This document shows positions 63,964 through 64,000 of a DNA stretch of 64,000 nt, one piece after another. The DNA is taken from positions 122,525-186,524 of the forward strand of contig NZ_SDPU01000009.1 in NCBI RefSeq assembly GCF_004168035.1. Direction: 5' to 3'. Position numbers and translations under genes: made by a program. The stretch is from Nocardioides iriomotensis (GTDB lineage Bacteria; Actinomycetota; Actinomycetes; Propionibacteriales; Nocardioidaceae). The notes under the pieces were generated by a model that saw only the letters and a list, made by a program, of their open reading frames with translations, was not told the DNA's origin and did no database searches. Position 1 is the first letter of the stretch, and each line of letters starts with the position of its first letter.

Positions 63964-64000
63964 GTGCAACGAGTCGCATTCACCGAGGCGGCCGCCGTGG
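63964..64000 (+). CDS. DUF779-like protein, first codons only
   Basis: From GTG 63964 the frame reads MQRVAFTEAAAV to the window edge, 11 bases after the dehydrogenase stop. DUF779 proteins regularly follow this aldehyde dehydrogenase branch and begin with a similar sequence. The identification rests on twelve residues and context. Confidence 0.5.
   Translation, partial: MQRVAFTEAAAV

Overview
The window is one chromosomal segment of a very GC-rich actinobacterium. Gene content (menaquinone pathway, 14-subunit complex I, Rex, a BldN-type sigma factor, bS22, GTG starts, TANNNT leaderless promoters) and gene order best fit Nocardioidaceae, probably a Nocardioides-like organism. This assignment is inference; no rRNA gene is present. 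I see no phage, insertion sequence, CRISPR array or tRNA gene. The window is mostly core metabolism, and the less expected material lies in its regulatory sites and repeats.

Layout: 1-2928 holds the end of a PhoX-type phosphatase, an SRPBCC protein and a secreted beta-propeller protein. 2933-21115 (minus strand) is a near-continuous unit: geranylgeranyl reductase family gene, nuoA to nuoN, then a polyprenyl diphosphate synthase. Most of its genes overlap by 4 bases. 21564-31670 carries menaquinone biosynthesis (menG/ubiE, menF, menD, menC, menE, menA), interrupted by an Na+/H+ antiporter with a UBP-type zinc finger and an AraC/DinB-type regulator. 31660-33326 has a Cds1-like PLP enzyme and two small membrane proteins. 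33566-39534 (minus) is hemL, a histidine phosphatase and the system II cytochrome c maturation set (tlpA/resA, ccdA, resB, ccsB). 39757-41106 is a secreted lytic transglycosylase. 41116-46924 (minus) is rex-hemA-hemC-cobA/hemD-hemB. 47127-59964 carries a block whose order I recognise from Streptomyces (rex/hem ... bldN-rsbN ... trpS1 ... proC) and Mycobacterium (proC ... excisionase-like HTH, bS22, galE2, plsC ... serB ... hem). 59992-64000 holds proline dehydrogenase, a GAF-domain regulator, an aldehyde dehydrogenase and the first codons of a probable DUF779 gene.

How it fits together: polyprenyl synthase and the Men enzymes make menaquinone, complex I reduces it, the haem genes supply cofactor and the Res/Ccs genes attach haem to cytochrome c. 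The NADH sensor Rex is encoded here, and Rex-like operators precede both the rex-hem unit and the reductase-nuo unit, so redox state probably sets expression of both.

Most interesting: (1) two identical CGTAAC-N17-CGTTGA promoters, one before the anti-sigma gene paired with the BldN-type sigma factor and one before the lytic transglycosylase, which suggests a small sigma-BldN regulon; (2) two copies of a composite repeat made of a nested palindrome followed by a 32-base-period tandem array, each at the 3' end of a minus-strand gene; (3) an auxiliary-type TrpRS behind a 12-residue leader peptide with tandem Trp codons and a terminator hairpin.
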